Positions 47,291-58,900 of a DNA stretch of 64,000 nucleotides are shown here, in pieces. Position 1 is the first letter of the stretch; every line of letters starts with the position of its first letter. Both the position numbers and the translations under genes were made by a program. The DNA lies in the NCBI RefSeq assembly GCF_002575655.3, contig NC_053040.3:149855148-149919147 (forward strand). Direction: 5' to 3'. The notes beneath the pieces were generated by a model that was given only the letters and a program-made list of their open reading frames with translations, was not told the origin of the DNA and searched no databases. This DNA comes from Aegilops tauschii subsp. strangulata. Its lineage: Eukaryota > Streptophyta > Magnoliopsida > Poales > Poaceae.

Positions 47291-47662
47291 TACAGGACTC
47301 TGCCGGTCAAAATGTTATTTGGACACAACCCCCACTTCAGTTCGTAACAGGCATATCTCAATGGCTGACTTCTAGTGCACAAAACAAGATCATATTTGGT
47401 CCCAACACAAATACATGATCGTAAGCATTAAGACCTCATACTTGTACCTATTTTTATTACTAGTGTTTGAATCATCATTTGCTTGATTGATCCGGTCAAA
47501 AGCTGGAATTGATCCTTTAACAAAAGCTTGCTAGAGACCATCGCTTCAAGGGAGCCTCCCTCTCGTGGGTTCGATAACCCGGGGTCATCTGTAGGAAAAC
47601 AGGTGCGGGATGCTTTCTGTTCCTTCGCGGGATCACTAAAAGGAGGTATCAAGCCCTTTTTC

Positions 47663-47681
47663 TGGTACCGTTGCCGAGGAG
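47663..47681 (+). other. Primer-binding site of Athila-type element
   Basis: TGGTACCGTTGCCGAGGAG, a two-base variant of the PBS in the relatives, with the same 11-base spacing from the LTR end at 47651. Confidence 0.75.
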
Positions 47682-47806
47682 TAGTTTAGTGTTCCTAGTC
47701 CTTTTGTTTAGAGCTTTTGTTAAAGTTTAGTTTTAGTTTTCTGTTTTATTTTAAGTTTTACTTTCGTTGCAAGTCTTGTTAGTTGAAAACCCCCCAAAAG
47801 ATTACC

Positions 47807-48271
47807 ATGGCTCGTAATCTTGGAAGTTTTTCTACTCCCAGCAATAACTTCATGCATGAACCCATAAGACAACCCGAGGTTGCAGCCGCGGAGTATGAGA
47901 TCAAACCTAACTTAGTTTCCATGGTTTGACATGATCAATTTGGAGGCTCTGCTTCTCAAGATGTCGGTATGCACTTGCATAATTTTACAGAACTATGCAA
48001 CATGACACACATTAAGGATTAGACCCTGATGCTTTGAAATTGCGTCTATTTCCTTTCTCTCTGAGAGGAAAAGCAAAAGGATGGCTTCTAGCTCTACCTA
48101 GAGGCAATATAACTTCTTGGGTTGATTGTCGCAATAATTTTTTATTTAAGTTTTGTCCACCTGCAAAAATTATGCATCTTCGTTCTCAGTTTGCAAGTTT
48201 CAAGCTGGAAGAACGTGAGCCACTAGCGCTTGTGTGGGATAGAATGAAAGAAGCCATAAGAAACTGTCCTA
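47807..48271 (+). pseudogene. Second Athila-type gag copy, 5' part only
   Basis: The ATG at 47807 (MARNLGSFSTPSNNF) lies 126 bases past the PBS. A stop follows after about 42 codons, then the frame resumes and shifts. The gag core LRLFPFSLRGKAKGWLLALP, FKFCPPAKIMHLRSQF and VWDRMKEAIRNCP matches 14491-14795. Similarity ends abruptly at about 48271. It lies downstream of an LTR end and PBS and so begins a second internal region. Confidence 0.75.
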
Positions 48272-48429
48272 AAATAGCTATCTCTGTTGTAGCTCTTTTC
48301 TGGCCCCGAATTCCAACTGTCGGCAATCGCCCTCTTGTGTTAGAACCTGCAATTTAAGAGAGAAAAGACATTGGAATGACACCTAAAAGTGAAATATAAC
48401 TTTAAAACAATGTAAATTACAATAGAAAA

Positions 48430-48884
48430 ACATGATGCAAAATGGACGTATGACGACGTTGCAAGGGATTGAGCTCGAGAGGGAGAAGTTGAGACTTGAG
48501 AGACAACGAAAGAGTCGAGGATCATGTTGCAGGACACTAGCCTTTTGGATGAGGAAGGCAAGAAGTGGTGATCAACATGAAGAAGATTATCAACGAGTGC
48601 AACAATGGAGGCGTTTGATTCATTTGTGTATCGCATATTTATGTATGAATTCGTATATTTTATTTTGACATGTAATGAATTGTTGAATTTTCATTGAATT
48701 GTTGATGAATTTGTTCTACATGATAGAGGTGCATGGATTTGCATGAATATGAGCATTGACATATAGAGAGCGCGGTTGTCCGCGAGGAAAAATGAGGAGC
48801 CGGTCGATGCTGTCCGCGGGAGCGTCCGGTCGCGCCAGCATACGTTTAGGGGGTCGGATTTGCTCAGTGTGGTTGTAGATGCTC
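48430..48884 (+). mobile_element. PIF/Harbinger remnant: ORF1 C-terminus and terminal end
   Basis: Across two frames the sequence encodes ELEREKLRLERQR, then RIMLQDTSLLDEEGKKW and MKKIINECNN, the C-terminal signature of the NAM-associated/Myb-like ORF1 of PIF/Harbinger transposons. The right end GGTTGTAGATGCTC (to 48884), followed by TAA, fits the terminal sequence and 3-bp target site of this superfamily. The left end and transposase are missing. Confidence 0.6.
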
Positions 48885-48887
48885 TAA

Positions 48888-49170
48888 CCGAAAATTCACT
48901 TTGGCACATGGGAGAATATGCTCCTGTCATCGAAAAAAGTCAAAATGTCAAAAAAATTGAAAAAAATCCCGATATTCTATATGCACACGGCAAGTTTCAT
49001 GAAAAACCAGCATTTGTGGCTTGTGTAAAAAGACAAAAGAATGTCTCATGAAAAACCCTTTTTAACACCGAATTTTGCCTTTTTCACACGCTACACAAAA
49101 GTTATCGGTTTTTCACGGTCAAAAATTGCAAAAAATACTAAAGGGACCAATAAACTTGGACGGAGGTAAT
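48888..49170. mobile_element. MITE-like fragment, unclassified
   Basis: The stretch beginning TTCACTTTGGCACATGGGAG with ATATGCTCC, followed by AT-rich sequence with many AAAA runs, resembles the terminus of a common Triticeae MITE. The other terminus is not seen, so it is truncated or diverged. Confidence 0.35.
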
Positions 49171-49199
49171 ATTTTGTGATCTTGGGCAGCCTAGAATGT

Positions 49200-50290
49200 G
49201 AATTGGCTGTTTTTCAGCATCTGATTCGGCAAGATTCGGATTTGAGGACAGTTCCGTCATTCCCCAGCCTAGCAGCAGCAGCAATATTTATTTGGCAGAG
49301 CTGCAATGTCAAACGCCATTGCCCACCCACCGAGCCCCACCGCACCCATCATCCTGTATCAATGCGTGCGGGGCAGCAGCGGCAGCAGCCATGTCGCAAC
49401 TACCATCACGCACACCCACCCACAATTTGTGGGTCGCGGCTTTCTCTCTCCAGAGGACAGGCTGCCGGGAAATAAAGAAGGGATCCCAGCCATCCATGGA
49501 GAATTGGAGAGGTGGAGAGGGGAGAGAGACAAGCCGGCGTCCATGTCCTGACGTCCACCCACACCCCCCGATACCTGCTTTTTCCCAGGGCTGGGATATG
49601 TGGCCATGGCATTTCTAGAGGGAGAAACACGGCAAGGGGAGGAGGTACGGGGCCGGTCTGCATCGTCACATTCACACTCCCCTTTCCTTTGTCTCCCTCC
49701 CCCAGTCGCTCGCTCTAGTAGCCTCCTCGCCACCAATGACACGAGAGACGACCGACTGGTTCGCTGAGGCCGGGCGGCAAGCGAGCGAGGGAAAGGAGAG
49801 ACAGCGCCCCACTACTCCCGTCCACTCCATATGCCATTACCACCCACCACCTCCCCCTCTACCACCGCCCACTAGAGCCGAGCCGAGTCTGCCTAGAGAG
49901 AGAAAAGAGTTGTTGCCTTGTTGGTGTTCATTGCGTGCGCGCTGGCCTCCTCGCCTTCCCTCCCTCCCCCTGTTCTCATCCAGCCTCAGTCACCATGGGC
50001 CTTTTTGGGTTTTCGGCACCACCATCTCACTCATGGGTCAGAGCAGTCCCCTCCGCTCCCTCCCTTCCCTTCACACGGCGCGGGAAGAGAGAGAGAGAGA
50101 GAGGGCGGACGGAGCAGGCGCAAGAAACTTCCACCCACACCTCCCCTGCTTCCCCTTCCAACCTTTATTAGTATTATCTCCTTCCTTCCCCCCTCCCTCC
50201 CTCGGTCCCGTCCCCTCTCGCTTTCTCCCCCGTCTCTCCACGATCCGCCGGGCTTCTTCTTGTTCCCAACCGTGGTGAGGTGAGGCGGCG
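49200..50290 (+). promoter_or_regulatory. Putative promoter and 5' UTR of the gene at 50291
   Basis: Pyrimidine-rich DNA with CT-rich patches, a (GA)n tract at about 50085-50102 and CCTCCCTCCC stretches near 50190-50220, typical of grass 5' UTR DNA. The start context GGCGGCGATGAAG is favourable. No convincing TATA box is seen. The reading frames at 49292-49618 and 49736-50278 in this region lack protein motifs. Confidence 0.5.
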
Positions 50291-51646
50291 ATGAAGAGGG
50301 CTCACAAGGTGGTCCTGGCCCAGCCGGCGGCGGCGGCGGCTGCGACGCCTCCTCGGCCGCTGCCTCGAGCGCCCCGGCCCGTCCGCGGCGACGGGGGAGA
50401 GGCGTTCAGGGCGAGCCAGAGGTACCAGAGCCTCCTCCAGGACTACAAGGAGCTCCTCAAGGTGGGCGCGCCGGCTTCGTTTACTGTTTCTTTGATTTTG
50501 ATCCACGATCTGATCTCAGGTTTGGGGGTTTTCTTGTGTCGATGTCAAACTTGTTTTCTTGTTCTTCGCCTTGTGTTTGATCTGATCTTTGTGGTTTTAC
50601 TGTTTCCCCCTTTTCCCCAGGAGTTATTCTGCCTTTTGTTTCTTGGGGTGTTTATTTTGGATCTGGCGTTCTTAGGGTTAAACTCAACCTTCGGGGTTAA
50701 ATTCGAGGTTCCAAGTTTGATCTTTTCGCCTCATCAGAGCATATGTTCAAGATTTGATTGAGGCGTACTAGTCCATTTTTCACTCCATTCATGATCCTTT
50801 TAGCAAAGGATCGTGCATTACTTGGCCTGAACGGATTTTCAGCAAATTGCCTTCTTGATTTGTTAATCTGTTGGGTTATCATGTGCGAACAACACTCAGG
50901 CCGTTGGTGTCTGATGATTTGCTTTTGTTGACCTCATCAGGAAACTGCCGCAAAGAAGAACAGATTGCATTTGGAGAAGCTGAAAAAGCAAAGGCTTTCG
51001 GCTGAAGTCAAGTAATCACCAAATGCTTAACTCTTCGTTAAATTTTCTTATTGGCAATCAACGCGCTCCGATGATGAACACCATGTTCTCATTTGAACCC
51101 TATGATATTGCAGGTTTTTGCGAAGAAGGTACAAATCTATGTCAGAAAATCCATCTCAGACTGCTGTTTATAGATTGAAGAACCCGGCAATGGCGCCTAC
51201 TTCCCGGACCGCGGTGTGGGTTGATCACCACCGGCCCGTTCAGGCTGTTGGGAGTTCAAGCAAAGGTCATCAGCCCGCGCAGCAGCAAAGGCAGCATCAG
51301 GTTCCGCGGTCGTCTCCGGTTATTGACCTCAACGAGGCTTGTGAGCTGGTAACGGTTTTGGAAATGTCAGCTTGCTAGTGCCATTGCTGTTTAGATATGC
51401 CATCTGAACTTATCTGAATGTGTTTTGCTCTTTCAGAGTTCCTCCGAGGAGACGGAAGAATTTCATGGTTACCAGGAGACTGTTAGGGCGGACAAGGTGA
51501 ACAGGTACCTGTTAGAGGGCAATGTTGTCGCCGGTCCTAGTGACTCGAAAATGCCGGCGTTCTGGGATGCCCGGAACTCTGCGGCGGCGCGCGCCGCCGG
51601 GAAGAGGAAAATCTCATGGCAGGATCAGTTGGCTCTTAGAGTATAG
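50291..51646 (+). CDS. Plant-specific coiled-coil protein of unknown function, four exons (228 aa)
   Basis: Exons 50291-50461, 50941-51011, 51114-51348 and 51437-51646, with GT-AG introns (donors GTGGGC, GTAATC, GTAACG; acceptors CATCAG, TTGCAG, TTTCAG). They join into one 228-codon frame. Residues 1-38 are basic, Ala/Pro-rich and disordered. Residues 41-90 form a highly charged probable coiled coil (RYQSLLQDYKELLK, LEKLKKQRLSAEVKFLRRRYKSM). The middle is Ser/Gln-rich. VIDLNEACEL at 150-159 contains DLN, reminiscent of an EAR repression motif but without the usual Pro. The C-terminus is KRKISWQDQLALRV. I recall this layout in other plants as an uncharacterised family, probably nuclear from its basic character; that is inference. 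It is the only host gene seen. Exon 1 is much more GC-rich than later exons, as is common in grasses. Confidence 0.85.
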
Positions 51647-52160
51647 GTTGCTGGATTACAATGTCAAGTGTGGTTTTAGCAGGAGTCATGCCTCATCTCT
51701 GGTCCTCGAGCTGTAAAAGAATCCCTCCTTCGAGTCATCAGTGGATGTGTAGTTGCTTCGTGGTGCATCATCAGTGGATGTGGATAAAATGAACCATAAG
51801 TTCGATCTGAGAAAGAAGATGACATAGTTGATGAAATTTTGTCGTTCTTACTGGGCATAATCTGGATGTGTCTTGCGGTAGTCGTCTGGTAGAAAGGTCT
51901 CATTAATTTCATATAAATCAAGCTCATTTCCGGCGAAGAAGGGAGGATAAGATCCAGGATTCTCATTAAGATCTCAACGGCGACCTTGCTTTCTTTTTCT
52001 GAACTGAAAACTGTAGGCACGCCCCTACAGTTATTTTCTACATGATGCGTGCTACTTGTAACATTGGTTGCAATGTTAACTCTAGTTTAGATACCAGTAG
52101 TAGTAAGTAAACAAATATATTTGGTAACCTGGAAATGAGGAAATAATGTGAAGTAAACAA
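51647..52160 (+). other. 3' flank of the gene
   Basis: Presumed 3' UTR and flanking DNA. A GTAGTTGCTTCGTGGTGCATC-like stretch and pyrimidine runs are present, but no clear AATAAA within the first 500 bases. No other coding region. Confidence 0.4.
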
Positions 52161-52169
52161 GCTGTTATT

Positions 52170-53070
52170 TGCAAGCACCGGAGCAAGTATAATAGCAGGC
52201 TTATAGCCCGCTTACATGACAATTTTGCTTAGAGCAAGTACAATAAAGTACAGTCACAATTTTGCTTAGAGCAAGTACAATAAAGTACAGTCACATGCTC
52301 TCATGCAAGAGCCAACTGCATGTGCTCTTAGATATTATGTGAGAGTGAAAGATGGGTCATGTATTAATAAAATAGCACATACTTATGGCTAATTATTATA
52401 CATATTGGCTATCAGATTGGTTATATATAACATGACACTTTCTTATAACCAATAGTTGGCTATATTATTAACCATGCTCTTATGTGGAAGAGAGACATAA
52501 AAAAGTAAGGGAAGTCGGCTCTTGCATAGGCTTGTAGCCTCCTTATATGACAATTTTGCTTATGTGGAAGACATGCATGAAAAAATAAGGAAAGTGGGCT
52601 CTCGTGCAAATGCAATAAATATGAGAAAAGAGATAGAGAGAAGATGAGAAAAAGTACTAATAATCTTATAGTCCACCTTATAGCTAAGAGCAAATACACT
52701 AATGGGCTTATAGCATGCTTACATGATACTTTTGTCTATGTGGAGGAGAGAGACATAGAAAAATGATGGAGTGAGCTCTCATGCAAGAATCTAGCTATAT
52801 CCGCACTCCTAGACAAATGCAATAAATATGAAGAAAGAGATAGAAAAAAGGTGAAAAAAGTAGTACTCTTATAGCCAACCTTATAGCTAACCTTGTTATA
52901 TAAGTGACTATAAGTGATGGCTATATATGACATGGCAACATCATATAGCCAGCAGTTAGCTATACTATTAACCATGCTTACCTTATTGTATGGGTGACTA
53001 TAAATGATGGCTATAGATGATATAACAACATCATATAGCCAGCAGTTGGCTGTATTAACCATGCTCTTAG
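52170..53070. repeat. Cluster of MITE-like and tandem repeats
   Basis: It includes an exact 37-bp tandem duplication (52220-52293, units with GCTTAGAGCAAGTACAATAA) and a roughly 90-bp direct duplication (about 52890-52979 and 52980-53068) carrying CATCATATAGCCAGCAGTT and TTAACCATGCT. Phrases such as GCTTATAGC and TTAACCATGCTC(T) recur. This is the character of non-autonomous DNA transposons inserted into each other; I cannot assign the superfamily. Confidence 0.55.
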
Positions 53071-54184
53071 TAAACAAATAAATTTACTAATGTATCTTAC
53101 ATAACGCGTGATACCGTAGGCCCTAGGGCATCTCAAAAGCGGACCCTCATATCGCCTACAAACGTCTATGTTTGGACCGCGAAGATTAGCAAAACTTCTA
53201 ACGCTATCTCGCATCAGTCCGTGGACCAACCAGAAGCAAACTAGGAGGGCTTTGCGAGAGTCTGGACCGTTGTAGGACTCCGACATCTGGCCCTACCTAA
53301 AACCACACCCAAACCCGACGTCTCCATCCCTGCTACTCGCTGGTGCTATGGCCCTGCTACTCTATGCACGTGTACGTGTGTAAATGCGGCTTTGTCACCT
53401 TTCTTGATGTTATGCTGAGGACTCCGCTAGCCAATGAACGATCCACCACAGCAACAACTCGGATTTCGGCTATGAGTTTGTTATCATACGTAGTAGCAAC
53501 ACTACAAACGAATATTATTCGGCTTTCTCTTGAATGAGTGTGTATGTGGTAAACAAAGGGGACTGATCAAAAGAGCTCGAAAGATACAAATATGAAAGGT
53601 CCATAGTTCCCAAAAATTAAGCCACAGCGAAACTCTATGCATGATCACTTACTTGGCATAATCCTTTCATGTGACAACCAAAGTTTCAGCAAAGAATGAT
53701 TGAAATGAAGTGCTTAAGAGCCTTGAGGATTAGATAATTGTGGGCATATTTATGAGCACTCTAGCATCATGTTTTTCTACATGCCTTTCACTCCCTAACT
53801 TAAGTTTTTCATGGCTCCATCGAAGAAAACTCTTCCGTGCATTCCCGACAAGCAAGTGTTGTCTAGAATAAATAGAGTTGAGTGTTGCAAAGCTGTTTTG
53901 TCTAGGAGATCAAAATACTTTGTGTTGATTATCTTTGCTTCACTAACACTACACAATAACCATGCCACCGCTATAGCTGCACTAAGCTTTCAGGTCAAGA
54001 AGCGGATGGCTATCTAGGCGTACCGATCATAAGTGAACCAAAACCTTTTCGTTATTTTGGTTTAAACAACTGAGTTCCTTATGATTCGGATTTCTCTCTA
54101 TGTTGCTCGAGGGCGATAAGTTTAAGCTTGGGAAAGTTGACGAGTGATATTTTTACATTCATTCACCCTTAGTTTAAACTGAGA
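53071..54184. other. Decayed repeat DNA, unassigned
   Basis: No gene is supported. A 68-codon frame at 53811-54017 has no motif. At about 54107-54135 the words CTCGAGGGCGATAAG and TTTAAGCTTGGG resemble a worn version of the Athila-type 3' end (GAGGACGAGTAGG...TTAAGCTTGGGGATGC), suggesting an old gypsy remnant. Confidence 0.35.
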
Positions 54185-54186
54185 TA

Positions 54187-54325
54187 CTCCCTCCGTTCCT
54201 AAATATAAGTCCTTTTAGAGATTTCACTAGGGACTGCATACGGATGTATATAGACATACTTTAGAGTGTAGATTCACTCATTTTGCTTAGTATGTAGTCC
54301 GTAGTAGAATATCTAAAAAGACTTC
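54187..54325. mobile_element. Stowaway-type MITE, right end missing
   Basis: CTCCCTCCGTTCCTAAATAT follows TA (54185-54186), the Tc1/mariner target dinucleotide. The body has GACTGCATACGGATGTATATAG and CTAAAAAGACTT. It breaks off at the copia LTR starting at 54326, so the rest presumably lies beyond that element, outside the window. Confidence 0.8.
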
Positions 54326-55875
54326 TGAAAGCACAAGTGCTCCCTGGGTGATTTTGATAATTAATGTCAACATATCTCTTGTTGGACTAATATTTTTATC
54401 TAGTATATTTCAGATGAGTTCAACAGTGGAGTGGCGTGGACAAGAGGATGTGGAACCCCTTCGAGAAGCTAAGGACAAGGATTGGCAAAATCTCAAGACT
54501 CTACTTTTTCATTTTAGTGATCCAAGATCACATTGAGTCCATAGGAAAGCCAATACTATTAAAAGGGGATGAGGTGTTACTTAACGGCCTGCTTGCTCAA
54601 AGTGCTTAGTGATATGCTCCAAAGCCCTCAACCACTTTCTCATTTCCACATATGTCCCAAACCTAAAGTCAAACTCGGCCCCACCGATTTGATCTATCCT
54701 GCACCACCGAGTTCACTTAACATAGCCACTGCCAGAAACCCTAATCAGTTCGGTCTCACCGAGATGGGCTTGCAAACTCTCTGTTGCCAATTGCAACTAT
54801 TTCGGTCTCACCGAGATATGCAATCGGTCCCACCGAGTTTGCTTGACCAACTCTCTGTTTTGCTTATTACCAAAATCGGTCTCATCGAGTTTGTGTAATC
54901 GGTCAAACCGAGTTGAGGTTTTACCCTAACCCTAGCACATCGGTCCCAGCAAAAACTCTAACGTTCACATTTTGAACTAAATCGGTATGACCGAGTTTGA
55001 GTATTCGATGCCACCGAGTTTGGTAAATTGTGTGTAACGGCTAGATTTTGTGTGGAGGCTATATATACCCCTCCACCCATCCTCCATACGTGGAGAGAGC
55101 CATCAGAACGTGCCTACACTTCCAGCATTCATTTTCTGAGAGAGAACCACCTACTCATGTGTTGAGACCAAGATATTCCAATCCAACCACAAGAATCTTG
55201 ATCTCTAGCCTTCCCCAAGTTGCTTTCCACTCAAATCATCTTTCCACCAAATCCAAATCTGTGAGAGAGAGTTGAGTGTTGGGGAGACTATCATTTGAAG
55301 CACAAGAGCAAGGAGTTCATCATCAACACACCATCTATTACCTTTTGGAGAGTGGTGTCTCCTAGATTGGTTAGGTGTCACTTGGGAGCCTCCGTCAAAA
55401 TTGTGGAGTTGAACCAAGGAGTTTGTAAGGGCAAAGAGATCGCCTACTTCGTGAAGATCTACCCAAGTGAGGCAAGTCCTTCGTGGGCGATGGCCATGGC
55501 GGGATAGACAAGGTTGCTTCTTCGTGGACCCTTCATGGGTGGAGCCCTCCGTGGACTCGTGCAACCGTTACCCTTCGTTGGTTGAAGTCTCCATCAATGT
55601 GGATGTACGATAGCACCACCTATCGGAACCACGCCAAAAATCTCCGTGTCTCCAATTGCGTTTGCACACTCCAATCCCATCCCTTTACTTTCTTGCAAGT
55701 TGCATGCTTTACTTTCCGCTGCTCATATACTCTTTCCAAGCTTTCTTGAAATGTATTGTGAATGATTAAACTTGTGCTAAAACTCCACCTTAACTTGAAG
55801 AACTTAAAAACTGCCACTTTTCCTTGTTGAGGGTCTAATCACCCCCCCTCTAGACACCTCTTCTCGATCCTTTCA
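54326..55875 (+). mobile_element. 5' LTR of SIRE/Maximus-like element (1550 bp)
   Basis: TGAAAG...CTTTCA inverted termini. TATA box CTATATATACCCC at about 55059-55071. It contains an array of TCGGT...ACCGAG palindromes (54672-55021) between the LTR start and the TATA box. Small frames inside are not genes. Confidence 0.9.
54672..55021. repeat. Array of about ten imperfect CGGTCTCACCGAG palindromes
   Basis: Copies start near 54672, 54701, 54749, 54801, 54823, 54875, 54898, 54939, 54981 and 55004. The most regular forms are TTCGGTCTCACCGAG and ATCGGTCCCACCGAG. The half-sites CTCGGT/ACCGAG are complementary around a 1-3 base centre. Confidence 0.85.
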
Positions 55876-55876
55876 A

Positions 55877-55889
55877 TTGGTATCAGCGC
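55877..55889 (+). other. Primer-binding site
   Basis: TTGGTATCAGCGC, one base after the LTR end; a tRNA-Met type PBS with one change in the GAGC end. Confidence 0.75.
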
Positions 55890-55930
55890 ATTGGTCTCCA
55901 TTGCTTTGGTTTAATCACCATTGGAGGAAG

Positions 55931-58900
55931 ATGGATGAGTCTACGTTGGGGAGTCTTAGACGTAGAGTGCCTATACTTGATGGAGAGTTCTTTCATGAAT
56001 GGAAAAATGAGAGCTTGAGATTTTCAATGAATATCACTTGAACAAGTACATTACTAGCCCTTGTGCACCCCTTGTTGATCCTTTGCATCCTACCCTTGAT
56101 GAGTCTATTGACACGATCCGCAACCTTAGAACTGTCAATCTTATTACTAGAGGTTTGCCTAGAAATTTGTTTGGTTGCTTGCCTACTCTTGATTCTGCCT
56201 ACACTATATGGAGATTTCTTGAGGAACGATTTCCAAACTATTCCTTGCAAAACTTAGATGAGATTCTTCACAAGTCTATTGCTTTGAGTAAGATGAATTC
56301 CAATGATCCTAAGTTTGGTGATTGCCTATTTGAGCTTAGTAACCTCATGCGTGCCAAAGGAGATGTTGGAATCATTAGTAATATCATCTCCGAAGCCATT
56401 AGAATTCATAAGGATGAACATTGTGATGATCATTTATCTAATGAATCACTCTCTCTAGGAATTGATCAATCACAAGACGGTGTTGAACATGGATACTATG
56501 ATGAGGATGATGATAGTGACTTTGATCTCGATGAGTCTATGAGACACTTTGGTCTTATGGCAAATCTTCGCGGCTACATGGCTGGAGGAAAGGAGTGGGT
56601 TCTTGATAGTGGATGTACCGATCACATGACCGGAGACAAGGATATGTTTCATGAGCTTGCTGAAAACAATGGCCCTCGAAAGTATGTCACCTTTGGTGAT
56701 AACTCAAAGGGTAAGGTGGTTCGCCTTGGTAAGGTGGCCATCTCACATGATAGCTCCATAAAAAATGTTATGCTCGTTGAATCCTTTGGCTATAATTTAC
56801 TTTCCGTATCTAGACTTGCTGACTTTGGTTTCAATGTCCTATTTACTGAAGTAGATTGCCAAGTGTTTCATAGAGATAATCATAAAATGGTCTTTACCGA
56901 TATACGTAGAGTTGATCTATACATTGTTGATTTCACTAAAAAGGCTCAACCTAGAACTTGCTTAATTGCGAAATCTTCTAAAGGCTGGTTGTGGCATAGA
57001 AGATTAGGTCATGTGGGCATGCGAAATCTTGATAAGCTTATTAAAGGCGATCATATCCTTGGAGTGAAAGATGTTATATTTGACAAGGATAGACTATGCA
57101 GTGCTTGTAAAGTAGGAAAACAAGTTGGAGGAAGCCACCCCGTGAAGAACATCATGACCACGAGAAGACCGCTTGAGCTACTTCATATGGATCTCTTTGG
57201 TCCCAACGCCTATAAAAGTCTCGATGGAAACTCATTTGGTCTAGTCATAGTCAATGATTTTTCAAGATTTACGTGGGTGTTCTTTCTTGATGATAAATTG
57301 CAGGTCCAAAAGATCTTCAAGAACTTCGCTAGGAAGGCCCAAAATCAATTTGAAGTGAAGATCAAGAAGGTTTGCAGCGACAACGGAACAGAGTTCAAGA
57401 ACGCAAATGTGGATACCTTCCTTGACGAAGAAGGGATTTCACACGAGTTCTCGGCTATGTACATGCCTCAACAAAATGGAATTGTTGAGAGGAAGAACCG
57501 GACTCTTATTGAGATGGCGAGAACGATGCTTGATGAGTACAAGACGCCAAAACACTTTTGGGCGGAAGCGGTTGAGACAGCTTGCCATGCAACAAATCGC
57601 TTATATCTTCACAAGCTACTTGGCAAGACGACATACGAGCTTCTCACCGGTAACAAACCCCAAGTTGGATATTTTTGATTATTCGGCTCAAAGTGTTACA
57701 TTCTTGATAAGCATCGTCGTTCTAAATTTGCTCCTAAATCTCATGAGGGTTTCCTACTCGGTTATGGCTCAAACTCTCACACTTACCGTGTCTACAAAAA
57801 TTTCACCCGGAAGGTTGAAGAGACGGTAGTTGTGAAGTTTGATGAATCTAACGGCTCGCAAGTAGAGCAATTTCCAATTGATGTAGGAGACAAAGACCCT
57901 TCAGAAGCAATCCAAGACTTGTCTATTGGCAAGATTCGTCCAACGGAGGTGAAGGAGAGTACCTCGTCCATCCAAATGGAAGCTTCTACCTCACGACAAG
58001 GTGAACCAAGAGTTGACACGGAGGCATCCACAAGTGGGACACGCCAAGGTGAAGAAAACGAGGAAGTACACCAAGATGAACCTCATCAACGTCCTTCTCC
58101 ACCTCGACAAGAGAACGACAACGTCAACAACGAAGAAGGCCAAGAGGAAGAACAAGATGATGAAGAAGATGTTCCACCCCAACCCAAACAAAAGCTCTCA
58201 CGAGTTCGAGCAATAGTTTCACGAGACCACCACGCCGAACAAATTTTCAATGATATCCAAACCGGGAGAATCACTCGCTCTGAAACTCGTTTGGCTATTT
58301 TTTGTGAACATTATTCATTCATCCCTAGCATTGAACCTATGAAGGTTGAAGAAGCATTGTAAGACACGGATTGGATAAATGCCATGCACGAAGAGCTACA
58401 CAACTTTGAGAGGAACCAAGTGTGGACATTGGTCGAGAAGCCCGACAACAACCACAACATCATCGGTACCAAATGGGTGTTTCGTAACAAGTAAGACGAA
58501 GATGGACAAGTCGTTCGCAACAAAGCATGTCTCGTTGACCAAGGCTACACTCAAGTCGAAGGTATGGACTATGGTGAGACTTATGCCCACGTTGCTAGAC
58601 TTGAGTCCATCCGCATCTTACTTGCCTATGCTAATCACCATGATATTACCTTGTACCAAATGGACATTAAAAGTGCTTTTCTAAATGGTGAAATTGAGGA
58701 GGAAGTTTATGTTAAACAACGTCCCAGCTTTATTAATCCTAAGAAGCCCTACCATGTTTACAAACTTCACAAAGCTCTTTATGGTCTTAAACAAGCTCCT
58801 AGAGCGTGGTATAAATGCTTGACCAAGTTCCTTATTGAAAAAGGCTTTGAGATTGGAAAGATAGATTCCACTCTTTTTACTAAAAGGGTTAATGGTGAAT

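Larger units (their letters stand above)
46120..47651 (+). mobile_element. 3' part of host Athila-type element, with env-like exon and LTR end
   Basis: Non-coding DNA after the protease, then a (CTT)n tract, an apparent leader exon, an intron (46903-47101) and a short coding exon (47102-47290). The last part (about 47480-47651) resembles an LTR 3' end: it finishes GGAGGTATCA, eleven bases before a PBS. An intact LTR start was not found, so a deletion between the coding exon and the LTR end is likely. Confidence 0.5.

Noticed and set aside
49736..50278. 180-codon ORF upstream of the gene
   Set aside because: Low-complexity Pro/Ser/Leu translation of pyrimidine-rich 5' UTR DNA; the gene start at 50291 has better context and exon continuity.
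53811..54017. 68-codon ORF as a small gene
   Set aside because: No motif, no supporting gene structure, and flanked by a worn retroelement end.
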